Assembly (NCBI GenBank): GCA_021307315.1
Contig: JAJSPD010000011.1
Coordinates: 930,001 to 994,000 of the forward strand
Reading direction: 5' to 3'
DNA: 64,000 nucleotides
Origin: Bisporella sp. PMI_857
Lineage: Eukaryota; Ascomycota; Leotiomycetes; Helotiales; Helotiaceae
Part shown: positions 22,567 through 32,353 of the stretch, one piece after another
How positions within the stretch are numbered: position 1 is the first letter of the stretch
How the letters are laid out: each line of letters starts with the position of its first letter
Position numbers and translations under genes: made by a program
The notes under the pieces: model-generated
What the model was told of the DNA's origin: nothing
Databases searched by the model: none
Seen by the model: only the letters and a program-made list of their open reading frames with translations

Positions 22567-23322
22567 GTGGTCAGATGTCAAGGTCCTTCCATTCATTGTT
22601 CGTTATCTAGGGCTACTTAGAGATGATCGACCAGATAGCCAGTCTCGCAACGATGTCGCAGAGAGCGTTGTTGCGGCTCTGTTCTGTGTCCGGCGTGGTC
22701 AATGTGACAGAGCTGGGAGTCAGGCTAACAGAGGCGGTCCTTACACATGAGCCGCACCCATCATTGCTTCCCTTCACAAACGCTCGGGGCAGCTCAACAG
22801 TGCATCCTTAATACTGGGGCTTCAAGCGCGACGTTCGAATAAGAGCCATCGAACACTTTCTTGCAGGCGAAGAGTGAGCAGCCTAGGCATGATGGTGCGG
22901 TAGCAAATGGATATGGAGCTTGAAGTCTGAAGACAGGTCTGATAATACTGGTAACCGCGACTCAAAGATAGGGGAGAGAGAAGAAGAAGCAATATAAAGG
23001 CGCTAAGAAAAAGGATCACAAAATGGTAATACCAAGTCGAGGGGAGGTGGCCGATAAAGCAATACAGGTCAATTGGAAAAAGAAGAGTGAGGGACTATAG
23101 TTGTGGTCGAGGTTCGCGTGGCAAGTTCCACAGGATGGATCGTATTGCGCGGTTATTTGCATATAATCTTGCAACATCTTCCATGTGTGCACCTGCGGGA
23201 GAAGCAGGAAGCAATCGTAACTTCATAAACTAAAATAAGAAACTCACTACATCTGTTAAATCTAGGAAAGACGCAGAAATAATATCCCAAAAGTTTCAGG
23301 CTGTCAGCCAACACCAGTTTTG
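22567..23322. other. Gap, 3' flank of the next gene
   Basis: No gene supported. A minus-strand frame at 22822-23019 begins with a hydrophobic run (LSAFILLLLLSPLSLS) but has no partner exon I can identify. Confidence 0.35.
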
Positions 23323-25122
23323 TCAGTCACGAGCATGAACCGTTAGCTCGGGAAATCTCGTGTACTGGCTCAAGTACTCCAAGTACTCCGGCCATCTGCC
23401 CTCCTCCAGAGCAGACAGGTCAAGATCCCCATCCTTCCCGGAACCGGACTTGATTTCAATAATCCGGCAACTCGAGGGATACCGCACATCACTACCGTAG
23501 TCGAGGTACCGATTCACGGCATCAAAGATCGCCTTCTTGGTATTTTCTGCAAGATTTACCATCGTCTGGAGAGTCTGAGTGCCCGCCTTACTCGTATGGA
23601 CGATCTTTAGGACGACTGTTTTTACGACTGGCGGTTGGCTTGTAACATTTGTGAGGACTGTTTGCGGAAGCGATGCGGTCGTGGTTGAGGGTATCACAGC
23701 CTCTATTGCAGGCGGTGCTTCGGATGTTTCGGCGTGTAAGTTATTAGCTGTGACTTCCGTTCTCAAAATATCTTCCACAATTGATTGTTCCTTGTCTTTC
23801 TTGTCTTTCCTAGAAGCTCCAAAACCTAATCCATTATCTTCCACAGGTGCGGGCTCAGATTCCGGATCTGGCAGTGGAATGTCTTCGATAATAGGTTCCT
23901 TAATCATAACCTTGAGTTTCTTCTTTTTGTCCTTCTTAGCAGTTCCCCAAGTTCCCCAGCTATCATCTTCAACAGGTGCAGGCTCAGGTTCCGGATCTGG
24001 CAGTGGAGTTTCTTCGACAATGGGTATTTCAAACACAACTCTGGGTTTCTTCTTTTTGTCTTTCTTAGAAGTTCTAAAAGATCCCCAAGACGCCCAGTCA
24101 TCATTTTCAACAGGTTCCGGATCTGGCGGGGGAATATCTTCGACAATGGGTGTCTCAAACACAACCCTGGATTTCTTTTTTTTGTTCTTCTTGGAAGCTC
24201 CAAAAGATCCCCATCCATCATCCTCAACAAGCTCTGGCTCCAGCTCGGGTTGAGGCTCAGACTCCCGCTCAGGTTGAGGCTCAAACTCCAGCTCAGGTTG
24301 AGGCTCCAGCTCCGGCTCAGGTTGAGGCTCCGGCTCCGGCTCGGGTTGAGGCTCAGACTCTCCAACAGTGGCATATTCTCTCTTCTTTTTGTTCTTCTTG
24401 CCGAAACCCCAGTTCATCCATTCGTCGACATGCACTGGCTCTGGCTCAGGTTGAGGCTCAGGTTCAGCAACACGGAGTTCCTCGGCCCTAGTGACTTCTT
24501 CAATAAACTCGAATTCCGGGCCGCCAATGACAGGTGGTACAGCCTTTGGATCTGGAGATGGTGCATCCTCGACTTTAGATTCTTCGTATGGAGCACAGGG
24601 CACCTCTACATCAACGACAGCACACAAATGATGTGGAATCTCTTCTACAACTGGCATCTCCTCCTGCGGGTGCTCGCGCACTGCTGATTCGATTTCTACA
24701 TCCGCTTCCACGGGTATCGATTCAACAAGGGTAGCCTCTTCAAAGGCAATGCCATTCTCTGATTTCGAATCCGGAGTGGCAATGAACTCCAACGATGAGT
24801 TTTGCGACCGCCCACTGCTGCTTGCAGCTGAGTGACTTCGCACTCTTTGTAAAGTCATAGTCTGCACGGGGTCTCCGGAAAGCGGAATACATAAACCATT
24901 CGTAGAAAACAGATTAGCAATTCTCGTTTCTGTTTCGTAAAGTAACCACGAAATGGCGTCCTCAGAAGAGTTTGCCCCCTCTGTACTATGAACGAATCTA
25001 GTCCATGATGCGGTGAATGGATCGAATTTTATGGCGACCGCCTGGTAAAGGCCACCATTGTAGGAAAGAGTGACAACATCGGTGTCTGGACCATATAGAA
25101 ATTTGCAGTTTGCTGTTTTCAT
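23323..25122 (-). CDS. WG/KK-module repeat protein, unknown function
   Basis: Intronless, 599 aa, ATG at 25122. N-terminal ~90 residues look folded ([17 protein letters not shown]). The centre is low complexity: five modules of the form acidic-W-G-x-x-G...KKxKKKK (for example [34 protein letters not shown], and a last one that has lost its Trp), separated by acidic IVEDIPxPDPEP linkers, plus a PEPQ-rich tract of about 60 residues. The C-terminal ~110 residues ([20 protein letters not shown] to the end) look globular. WG-KKDKKK modules occur in several uncharacterised fungal proteins as I recall. Not a secreted or membrane protein by sequence. Function unknown. Confidence 0.8.
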   Translation of the reverse strand: MKTANCKFLYGPDTDVVTLSYNGGLYQAVAIKFDPFTASWTRFVHSTEGANSSEDAISWLLYETETRIANLFSTNGLCIPLSGDPVQTMTLQRVRSHSAASSSGRSQNSSLEFIATPDSKSENGIAFEEATLVESIPVEADVEIESAVREHPQEEMPVVEEIPHHLCAVVDVEVPCAPYEESKVEDAPSPDPKAVPPVIGGPEFEFIEEVTRAEELRVAEPEPQPEPEPVHVDEWMNWGFGKKNKKKREYATVGESEPQPEPEPEPQPEPELEPQPELEFEPQPERESEPQPELEPELVEDDGWGSFGASKKNKKKKSRVVFETPIVEDIPPPDPEPVENDDWASWGSFRTSKKDKKKKPRVVFEIPIVEETPLPDPEPEPAPVEDDSWGTWGTAKKDKKKKLKVMIKEPIIEDIPLPDPESEPAPVEDNGLGFGASRKDKKDKEQSIVEDILRTEVTANNLHAETSEAPPAIEAVIPSTTTASLPQTVLTNVTSQPPVVKTVVLKIVHTSKAGTQTLQTMVNLAENTKKAIFDAVNRYLDYGSDVRYPSSCRIIEIKSGSGKDGDLDLSALEEGRWPEYLEYLSQYTRFPELTVHARD

Positions 25123-26579
25123 TAGTGATGCAAGGCTGTGGTACGATCCCTCAACCTACAAAGGACTTGTGCCCGTTTATCGACAGGCCACATTGTTTCT
25201 AGATATTTCAAAATATGATTACTTTGTACTCTAGATATTTTGCTACTCGATTTGCAAATTAAGAATGTCAGATTCGAATTCAAATGGGATTTAGAGTAAG
25301 AGCCGCTAGAAACTAGGCAGACAGTGTGGCTTATCTTCGTTTGGGAGTTTCCTACTCCACGTTGAACGGAACCTGCAGGCAGTAATCGGTGGCCGAATCC
25401 AGAAGTAAGGCTGGCGGCCGCAGTTTCACAGAATCATTGCCTTCCAATGAACGGTGGTGACTAGTCTTAGAACAGGCGTGGGATGCGTCGCTGATTCGCA
25501 GTGAAAAGTGGAGAATTAAAGTTGGGGGAGCACAAGATGTTGGATGTTGGCTTGGCGGTCATGGGTGAGCGAACATGTCCGACAATTCGATTCACTCACC
25601 GAAAGTTCTCTCAGCCACGACCTTGTGTAACAATGGCTCGCTTATGACATGCAATCCTTAGGCGGGAATTTAAGCATGCGCGTGATCGGGTTCTAAGCAA
25701 AATGCGTTGACCGAATCTCACAATTTAACCAAGCATGACGACCACCGAAGATATGTCAACCAACTGTGCTGCGTTCTGAATAACTGCATTTTGTCATCAC
25801 GAATCGTCACCGGAGGTTCGCTAGTGTAAGCAACTTCGTACTTCGAGACAAGATGTGCACGGCATTCCAAAACCACTGCCTTTCCCGTCGTACGAACCAC
25901 GGCAGAGTATACTCTTGCCCTGTCCCACCTTGTACCAGTTACGGCCGGGTCAACTGGGCTTCGTTCACATAAATCACACCATTGATGAACGGAACCCGAG
26001 GATAGCATTAGAGGCCTGCGACCGTTGCAAGTGTAGGGAGCAGAAGCACTCCAGGCTGAAAAACAAGTGGGCTAACCTCTTTCGGCCGTTCTGGATCAAG
26101 GACTTAGAACATACCCCTTACGAAATATGCCAAAATCACCAAGTAGAAGAAGAACAGTCACTGGAAAATATCGGTATACTAACTATAACTTTATATGCTC
26201 GCAAAAAGAAATTTGAGACCTTGAAACAGTGGATTCGTCTCGGCACGGTGGGTTTTTCGCCACCCAGGGACAAACGTTACGGATGACCTTCAAGTTATAA
26301 TTTGGGCGGCTTGGTGTGCAGTCCTAGATGATTATATTCAAACTCTTTTTAATTCTTGGCACGACCGATATCAAGCTGCCAATGGAGGCCCCACAAAATA
26401 CTAGTGAATAGAGATATCTGTCATCTCTATACATTCTGAATCCGGAGCCGGTGGGATCGATAGCCCCTTGTAAATACCCATAACGCAGACCCACTACGCC
26501 CTCCGTATTATCCCTAATAAGGGGGAGGGTAGGGATAGTACCTAATACGGATGATATCTAGCTAGTCTAATACTGTAGA
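25123..26579. other. Gap with a strong inverted repeat at its right end
   Basis: No gene supported. A plus-strand frame at 25855-26286 (143 aa) and a minus-strand frame at 25718-26008 overlap and have no recognisable domain. The inverted repeat at 26503-26550 is listed separately. Confidence 0.35.
26503..26550. repeat. Nested inverted repeat just past the TPR-HET stop codon
   Basis: CCGTATTA (26503-26510) pairs with TAATACGG (26543-26550), and inside it TATCCCTA (26509-26516) pairs with TAGGGATA (26530-26537). It lies 30-77 bp beyond the stop codon of the minus-strand gene, so it could act in its 3' UTR, or it may be a small transposon end. Confidence 0.6.
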
Positions 26580-29500
26580 TTACACAACCCGTATCAACTC
26601 ATCATCGCCACGATCATCAATCTCAAGTGCCTCGCCATACATCAATCCATGGACGAAGCCATCTCCTATCAGCCGTGCGACTCCACTCTCATCGAATCTC
26701 AGGAAGTACGGTACCGGGGAGCCATAAAAGATGCATATCACATCGCCCTCCTGCGTTCCGGGAGGTGCAAGGCCAACACGGCCCTTCTTCGTGCTGATGT
26801 ACGGACGCCCCACAGTGCCCACCATCATGCTGAGAGAGTATGCTGCGCTACGATCATCCTCCAGACCGGAAGCCTCTGTGGGATCGCCTGCACACCAGCG
26901 TATAAACATGTCGTAGGCTTTTCGATCGGATCCGGAGCAACGCTTATGAGGGAACTGGATATGGTCTAGAATCAAAGTACGCCAGTGCGCATCTGGGACG
27001 TTATTTGGCGTGCCATAGACGGAGCGCGCAAGTCGAAGGCACTTCCTTTCCCAGTCGCGTATCGCGGCCTTTTTGCGCTCTAATTCCATAACCCATCGAA
27101 AGTCACGATTGAGCCACGCATTGTCTTTGGTGTATGCAGAATTCTCCACAATCTTGTCGACGCGATCCACGCGGAACCCATTCACCCGCAGTGTGTACGA
27201 GTCCGGGCCGAATGCAATCTTCCGAAATGCCCTGGTCTTTGCGGACTGCCCTGAACGAAAAGAGCGCCAAGCACCCTGAATGCGACTGACGCACGCTGGG
27301 GTGGAGTTGAAATTAGGGCACCATGATGGGAGTTCATCGAGGCTGGCTTCAGAGGAACATAGTGCAAGGACATGAAGTCCAGGGTCCTTTGTTAATAATA
27401 CCCTCACGAAATTAATATATGTCTCCCAGTACTTCGCAGTCGCCTTAGGGTGGTAGTCGATCAAGGGTACCGCGGCCTCATAGATCTCGGATGGTGCGAG
27501 TCCGATCACGGCCCATATTCGATCCACAGGTTGTCCAACCTGACATTCTCGAGCATGATCCAGGAGTTCAAGGAATGGATAGAGCGGAAGTTCATTGAGA
27601 GCAAGTTTCATAATGCGAAACTTGTTCCTCTTTAACATCGCGGAGAACCCTGGCTCAATATCCTTCCGCTCCAGTCCCGGCGGCAAAATATCCGGCAGTA
27701 TGCGGGCTTCAAATATATTTTGCGTTAACTTGGCAAGCGTGTCCCAGTCTATGTGCCTAGAGCCGCACACAACGGTGATATTTTTGGCCAATAGTGCTTC
27801 TTGTACGACCCAGAGTCGACGGAACCAGTCCCTTGTGTAAAAATGCCCGAGAGCATGCCAAAGTTTAATGCTCACAGAAGATGCCGCTAACGTCATTCCA
27901 GGTGTGATGGTTCGCAAATCATCCAACATTGCTGGCATATTCTCTATAAGTTCGTCGCTGGAGTGGGCCGTCGCACCCATCCAAATAATGACTTCTTCAG
28001 CTTGCATATATATATCCCGCATCCGGGCTACCTGATCGGCTTTTTCTCCATTGTCTCCTTGATTGATGCAGATCTTGTCAAGCCAGATGGCATGTGATCC
28101 CGGGACCAAAAAGGAAAACTGGTTCAGGGCCTCGAGCACATGCACTGATATCCCAAAGCTGGCATTATTTAGAAAGACAGTCCGGGTGGTTTCATTTGCA
28201 CCCCAAGCATACGATATAGCAGTGTAAGCCGGTGCAGATTCAAGGGGATGATTTTCTAGTGTAGCCATTGGGTGACTGCCGCCTAGTATTCCTTTCAGGA
28301 GGCGGACATGCCCCTTTGGAAGCCGCGGATATTCGAAGGTCGTTTTCAGGCCAAGGGGAAGTTTGCTGGGTCCAGTCATGCTTTCTAGCTCTTTGCGTAT
28401 GTCTTCTACGTTGAAGCGGCCTTTATATTCGAAGTTGTTTTTAATTTCTATCTTCTGCAAATTACCACCCACCAACTTTAAGATTTCGGCGCAGTCGGCT
28501 GGGGTAACTGCACCCGTGAGTTTTACCCGCATCATGGAGGCGCCTTCATCCCATTCGTTTTGTATGCCGTATCTCTTCAGCTTTTCAAGCAGCAAGTCTA
28601 AATCCAACCTGTCAGCTTCACTGCTTATCTCCATCTGTCTCATCTGCTCTTCGCGTTGGCTTTCTAGCCTGTTTTTGAGAACTTTCATCCCCCGTGTCAG
28701 ATCCGGGAAGTCATCAGGAGACAAGTTTTCGGCTAGCTCTACCACGCGGAGCGCCTCTTCAAGGTCTCCCATCTGGCTTGTCAACTCATATCGGCTTTCA
28801 AGGAAATGTCCTAGGTTGTTTAAGTGGATTGAGCGATCTATAGAGCCGTTAGGGGTCGACTTCACCGCAAGTTCCCCTAGTCGAATTGCTTCGTCGAGGT
28901 CCTGTACCTGGCCGGTCAGTTTACCTCTGCGAATAAGTTTGGCCCCCAGGTTGCAAAGCTTCCCTGCTTGACCCTTGTGATTGTCAGGAGTTAATTTTAC
29001 TGCTCGTTCTGCGAGTCTAATTGCCTCGTCAAGGTCCTGTCTTCGGCCTGTCCGTTCATACCGGGCCTCCAGCTTGTTTCCTAGGCTATCTAGGCACAAT
29101 AGTTGATTTACGTCGCCTTCCAAAGTCAACTTTAGCGCTAGTTCTGTCACTTGAATCGCCTCTGCTAGGTCTTGCATCTGGAGCGTCCGTTTGTACCAAC
29201 TTTCAAGGTTGTTCCCTAGGTTACACAAGCAGGCTACCCGATCTCCGTTGTCGTCTGGAACCAAGTTCACGGCTTGTTTTCCTAGGTTGATTGCTCTCTC
29301 AAGGTCTTGAATCTGGCCTGTTCGCCTATATCGATCTCCAAGATTAGTTCCTAGCCCGTTAAATGCCATATATTGATCTGGGTGGCCGTCAGGAGTTAAC
29401 TTGTCTGCAAGTTCTGCTACTCGAATCGCCTCGTCAAGGTCTTGTATCTCGCGTGTCTCTGCATATCGCAGTCCTAGCCAGGTTCCTAGGTCGTTTAACA

Positions 29501-29864
29501 CATGTAGTCGACCGGGGTCATCGTCTGGAGTCGACTCTACTACTAGTTGTAGTAGTCTAATTGCCTTCTCTAAGTCTTTTACCTGGCCGGTTTCCCTATA
29601 TCGGTAACCAAGGATGATTCCTAGATTATTGAGGCGATCTATATGTTTCGAATGCCCTTGAGGCATTTTCTGCAAACCCAATTCTGCATTCTTGAGAGCC
29701 GTGTCAAGTTCACCTCTATTGCCACTTTCCTTGTAGCGCATGAAGGAGAAAGTGGCGAGGTGCGAAAGTATTTCGTGCTCATCTTCGCCTTCGGCTCTAA
29801 AATGCCTCTCAAGTTGGTCCAAAGAAATCTGGAACAGATCCGATGTTTTCCCGCTCCCGCTCAT
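26580..29864 (-). CDS. TPR-repeat / HET-domain fusion protein
   Basis: Intronless, 1094 aa; first real ATG at 29864 (the frame extends six codons upstream without ATG). Residues about 65-390 hold about seven TPR-like units of 48-50 aa with the recurring pattern LNNLGxxLxxRYxxTGxxxDLxEAIRL, as in fungal TPR-CHAT-type proteins. Residues about 415-490 form a distinct alpha/beta linker (MMRVKLTGAVTPADCAEILK). The HET domain starts near residue 545: YTAISYAWGA, IWLDKICINQ, VIIWMGA, then WFRRLWVVQEALL and a C-terminal region ending in the GDVICIFYGSPVPY-type motif common after HET domains. Architecture suggests a repeat-based sensor coupled to a cell-death-inducing HET effector, like an NLR without a nucleotide-binding module. 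That role is inferred. Confidence 0.9.
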   Translation of the reverse strand: MSGSGKTSDLFQISLDQLERHFRAEGEDEHEILSHLATFSFMRYKESGNRGELDTALKNAELGLQKMPQGHSKHIDRLNNLGIILGYRYRETGQVKDLEKAIRLLQLVVESTPDDDPGRLHVLNDLGTWLGLRYAETREIQDLDEAIRVAELADKLTPDGHPDQYMAFNGLGTNLGDRYRRTGQIQDLERAINLGKQAVNLVPDDNGDRVACLCNLGNNLESWYKRTLQMQDLAEAIQVTELALKLTLEGDVNQLLCLDSLGNKLEARYERTGRRQDLDEAIRLAERAVKLTPDNHKGQAGKLCNLGAKLIRRGKLTGQVQDLDEAIRLGELAVKSTPNGSIDRSIHLNNLGHFLESRYELTSQMGDLEEALRVVELAENLSPDDFPDLTRGMKVLKNRLESQREEQMRQMEISSEADRLDLDLLLEKLKRYGIQNEWDEGASMMRVKLTGAVTPADCAEILKLVGGNLQKIEIKNNFEYKGRFNVEDIRKELESMTGPSKLPLGLKTTFEYPRLPKGHVRLLKGILGGSHPMATLENHPLESAPAYTAISYAWGANETTRTVFLNNASFGISVHVLEALNQFSFLVPGSHAIWLDKICINQGDNGEKADQVARMRDIYMQAEEVIIWMGATAHSSDELIENMPAMLDDLRTITPGMTLAASSVSIKLWHALGHFYTRDWFRRLWVVQEALLAKNITVVCGSRHIDWDTLAKLTQNIFEARILPDILPPGLERKDIEPGFSAMLKRNKFRIMKLALNELPLYPFLELLDHARECQVGQPVDRIWAVIGLAPSEIYEAAVPLIDYHPKATAKYWETYINFVRVLLTKDPGLHVLALCSSEASLDELPSWCPNFNSTPACVSRIQGAWRSFRSGQSAKTRAFRKIAFGPDSYTLRVNGFRVDRVDKIVENSAYTKDNAWLNRDFRWVMELERKKAAIRDWERKCLRLARSVYGTPNNVPDAHWRTLILDHIQFPHKRCSGSDRKAYDMFIRWCAGDPTEASGLEDDRSAAYSLSMMVGTVGRPYISTKKGRVGLAPPGTQEGDVICIFYGSPVPYFLRFDESGVARLIGDGFVHGLMYGEALEIDDRGDDELIRVV

Positions 29865-30129
29865 GCTGGTTGAAAAGCACAACCTCGAGTTGTGTTACAG
29901 TTTTCGCTTTTGTGGTGGTATTCCCCAAATATAGTAATCGATGAGGTGGCTGAGTGAGACAGATTCGTTGCTGGGTCGGTAAAGGATTTAGGTCTTGGCA
30001 TGTAAAAGTCGCCCGAAAGTAAAAAAAAGTATAAATAAAAAGTTCGAAACGTAAAAAAAAAAATAGAAACTAGTTTTCGTATTAATAAAAACTACAAGCA
30101 ATTTGCCCAATTGACTATTACCGCTATAT

Positions 30130-30225
30130 TACACGAGATCAACGTAAAAGAGAAAAGGGTAGCTATATACCTCGCTGTCAGGTGCTAGGTTGATAAGCTT
30201 TACCACTGCACCAAAAAGGTACAAT
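30130..30225 (-). repeat. tRNA-like (possibly SINE-derived) fragment
   Basis: On the minus strand TGGTGCAGTGG (30203-30213 on plus) fits the pol III A-box consensus exactly. A B-box-like GAGGTATATAGC about 40 bases on is poor. No matching acceptor stem and no CCA end. It lies in AT-rich decayed sequence. Could equally be chance. Confidence 0.25.
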
Positions 30226-30291
30226 ATCCGATGTCGCATGCCAAGCAGCTTATCCTACTATATATACCAGTACAGCACTTAACACTCGCTT

Positions 30292-30533
30292 TGTCACGGC
30301 ACGCGCTGTGCATCTACAAATACAGTGGGCAACGGTGGTATAATTCGTAAGAACCTAAGGCTAAAGAAGGGAAAGGAGCTCAAGGAAAGCGGCTTTATGT
30401 ACGTGCGAAGTGTTATGGTTAGCACGTGACCGGTGTGTGCGCGTTCCCTAATTGGGACTAGAGGCCTTGGCCTGGGAACCTAACTTAGCCGACAGCTCTC
30501 GCGAGCTTTACTTTCTCTCCTTGGTTTAGTATT
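30292..30533. repeat. LTR-like remnant (TGTCACGGC family)
   Basis: Starts TGTCACGGCACGCG, like the termini at 1777 and 41859, and shares an internal layout with 41859 (…GCTAAAGAAGGGAAAGGAGCTCAAGGAAAGCGG… against …GCTAAAAAGGAAAAAGAGTCTCAAGGAAAGCGG…, then a GCACGTGAC motif). The right boundary is unclear because another LTR abuts. Confidence 0.55.
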
Positions 30534-30960
30534 TGTAACAAACAGGGGCAGCAGGAGGGATTGCAATATAGCAGGTGAAAACACGTGACTGGAAATTCAA
30601 AAGTAATAGTACTGTATTGATATTAAATGTAGGTCTTTGAATCTATGGAAGACTCAAGCTTGCCCTCCCACAAGGAGTTCTAGCTTTCTCTTATATCCTT
30701 CGCCGTTCAACTGTTGGGTATTCTTTTCCTACAGAGTCACCAAGCTTTTGACTTTAGTATCCCCGAAAGTACGCTAGCAGCTGAAGCCCACGACAGTCTA
30801 GGTCATACGCGCCCTTGTAATAGCTGCAAGCCTGTAGTTTCAAGCCTTAGTTTCTCTCGTAAGGGCTTTTATTCCCTATCCGGGGTCTTGAACTGGTGTG
30901 ATGGATTCTGGCTGCTACGCAGTCGCAAATTGAAAACTATTTATTCAAAATAATATTTTA
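30534..30960 (-). repeat. Inverted copy of the gypsy LTR
   Basis: TGTAACAAACAGGGGCAGCAGGAGGGATTGCAATATA matches (inverted) the 3' terminus of the LTR at 3720-4214. Internal similarity is weaker, with CTGCAAGCCTGTAG-like blocks near 30820. The other end is not certain, and no pol sequence is attached that I can read. Confidence 0.6.
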
Positions 30961-31142
30961 GAGCCGTGTTTAAATGCTTCATTAATCTTACACTACGCCG
31001 ACGCAACAACAAGCGATACAAATGGTGTTGTATGTGCCGAAGCAAGCATAACTTTTATTTGTTTTTGGTACAGCAGTTGATAACTAGCTTTGAGCAAGTC
31101 TTTTGTACTTGCCTCTGCCGAACTTTCAGGCATATATGCTTA

Positions 31143-31410
31143 TTATTGCTTTGACTGAATTCCTGTGGTGAATTTGCTACTTGTGGCACAGCAAATTGAG
31201 CTTTGTATTATGGATTTTGCCAAGAATATATATCTGACTTGGGCGCCTTTTGAGAATAACGCTTTTGCACCGGACTTTAAAGCCCAAGCTTCAGCTTTTT
31301 CACTTGGCAGAAAGCATTGAAAATGCAACAGACGGTATTTTAGACAAAATCCGTGTTTAGCCAAATCCCTAGGATGTGCTTGTCCTTGCTGTAGAGGGTA
31401 TGAGTCTTTG
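31143..31410 (-). pseudogene. Possible BIR-like zinc-binding domain relic
   Basis: The minus strand reads SYPLQQGQAHPRDLAKHGF, then LLHFQCF and, after an apparent loss of frame, a W-containing stretch and YIFLAKS. The order (P..LA..GF, V.CF.C, W, terminal hydrophobic block) recalls a baculoviral IAP repeat, but the second and third zinc ligands are not in frame. No flanking exons found. Tentative. Confidence 0.25.
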
Positions 31411-32353
31411 AAATTTGGGGCTCTATATCCACCTATGGAACGCAATGCCTTTGTAGAATTAGGATAATGAAAGTGATGGGTTACCAGCTCCAGACAGCAC
31501 ATCTGAAAAAAAACAAGGCCTCTTGGCAGAGGACGTGAACACTAGAACTGATTTAGGTGGCTCAAGCCAAAAGCTGTACAGCGTGGTTGAGACACATCTC
31601 GACTGGGGGAATAGGGCTGCTTCGGTACATCTATGGGCTTGTCGTAATGAGCAGGTAGCTCTCGGAGGAGCAGGTGGTGCGTCAGGCAGGGAAAGGAGGA
31701 AGTCATCATTTACATGATCGACATACGGAAGAAGGACAAACCAGTGTAATATGCGGTTTCTAGCGAGGAGACTGGGAGTTGAGATTCCTGAATATGCATG
31801 GAACAACTCTTAGTACTAATATATCTTCCTGCATCATATGCCGGAAAGTGCAGTTGTGGGTTTGTTGGAAGTGGAGTAAACTTCACTGCTTCCATCAGTC
31901 TGTATGACAAGCACTGAGTTTTGGAATTGACTTAAGTTTGGTGTCACTCGTTATATCCACCGTAATAAAACTACCCCTAAATTCAACCAGCTTATACCAT
32001 GTATAATACAAACGAAAATTACGTTCTCAAACTAGACCAACGGCCACTGCAAGGTCTACAGTCGATAGACTAAGATGCGAGCTATGAACTGGTGCATAGG
32101 GTCAATGGCATTGACCTCCGTATACTTTCCCTGTTGGTCAAGATGTTATCATGCTCGAGAGAGTGTGATTATATCCCTTCCCACGCACTATTTCCCAAAG
32201 CTGGAGCGATTCCTTAACTGTCAATGAAGTAGCAGTCGCTCAATCATGGTCGTTCACCGTTATCCTAGCAATGAAACCTTCACTCCCTAAGCTTTCCTCC
32301 ACCTTTACTATCCGCCAAACAAGCAGCCCGTCCGAGTTAACAAATTCTGTCTC
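31411..32353. other. Gap, no gene seen
   Basis: Short overlapping frames only. A 115-codon minus-strand frame at 31459-31806 shows no domain. Probably decayed repeat flank and the 3' side of the next gene. Confidence 0.35.

Noticed and set aside
23579..24687. Long plus-strand Ser/Gly/Leu-rich frames
   Set aside because: Antisense of the repetitive PEPQ and WG-KK coding sequence; low complexity creates open shadows.
25718..26286. Overlapping plus (143 aa) and minus (96 aa) frames
   Set aside because: No recognisable domain, no splice partners, and the two overlap; probably chance.
28363..28971. 202-codon plus-strand frame
   Set aside because: Antisense of the TPR-HET gene, whose TPR and HET motifs are unambiguous.
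31143..31502. Calling an intact 119-aa gene here
   Set aside because: The open frame is in decayed repeat sequence and the zinc ligands expected for the resembling domain are out of frame.
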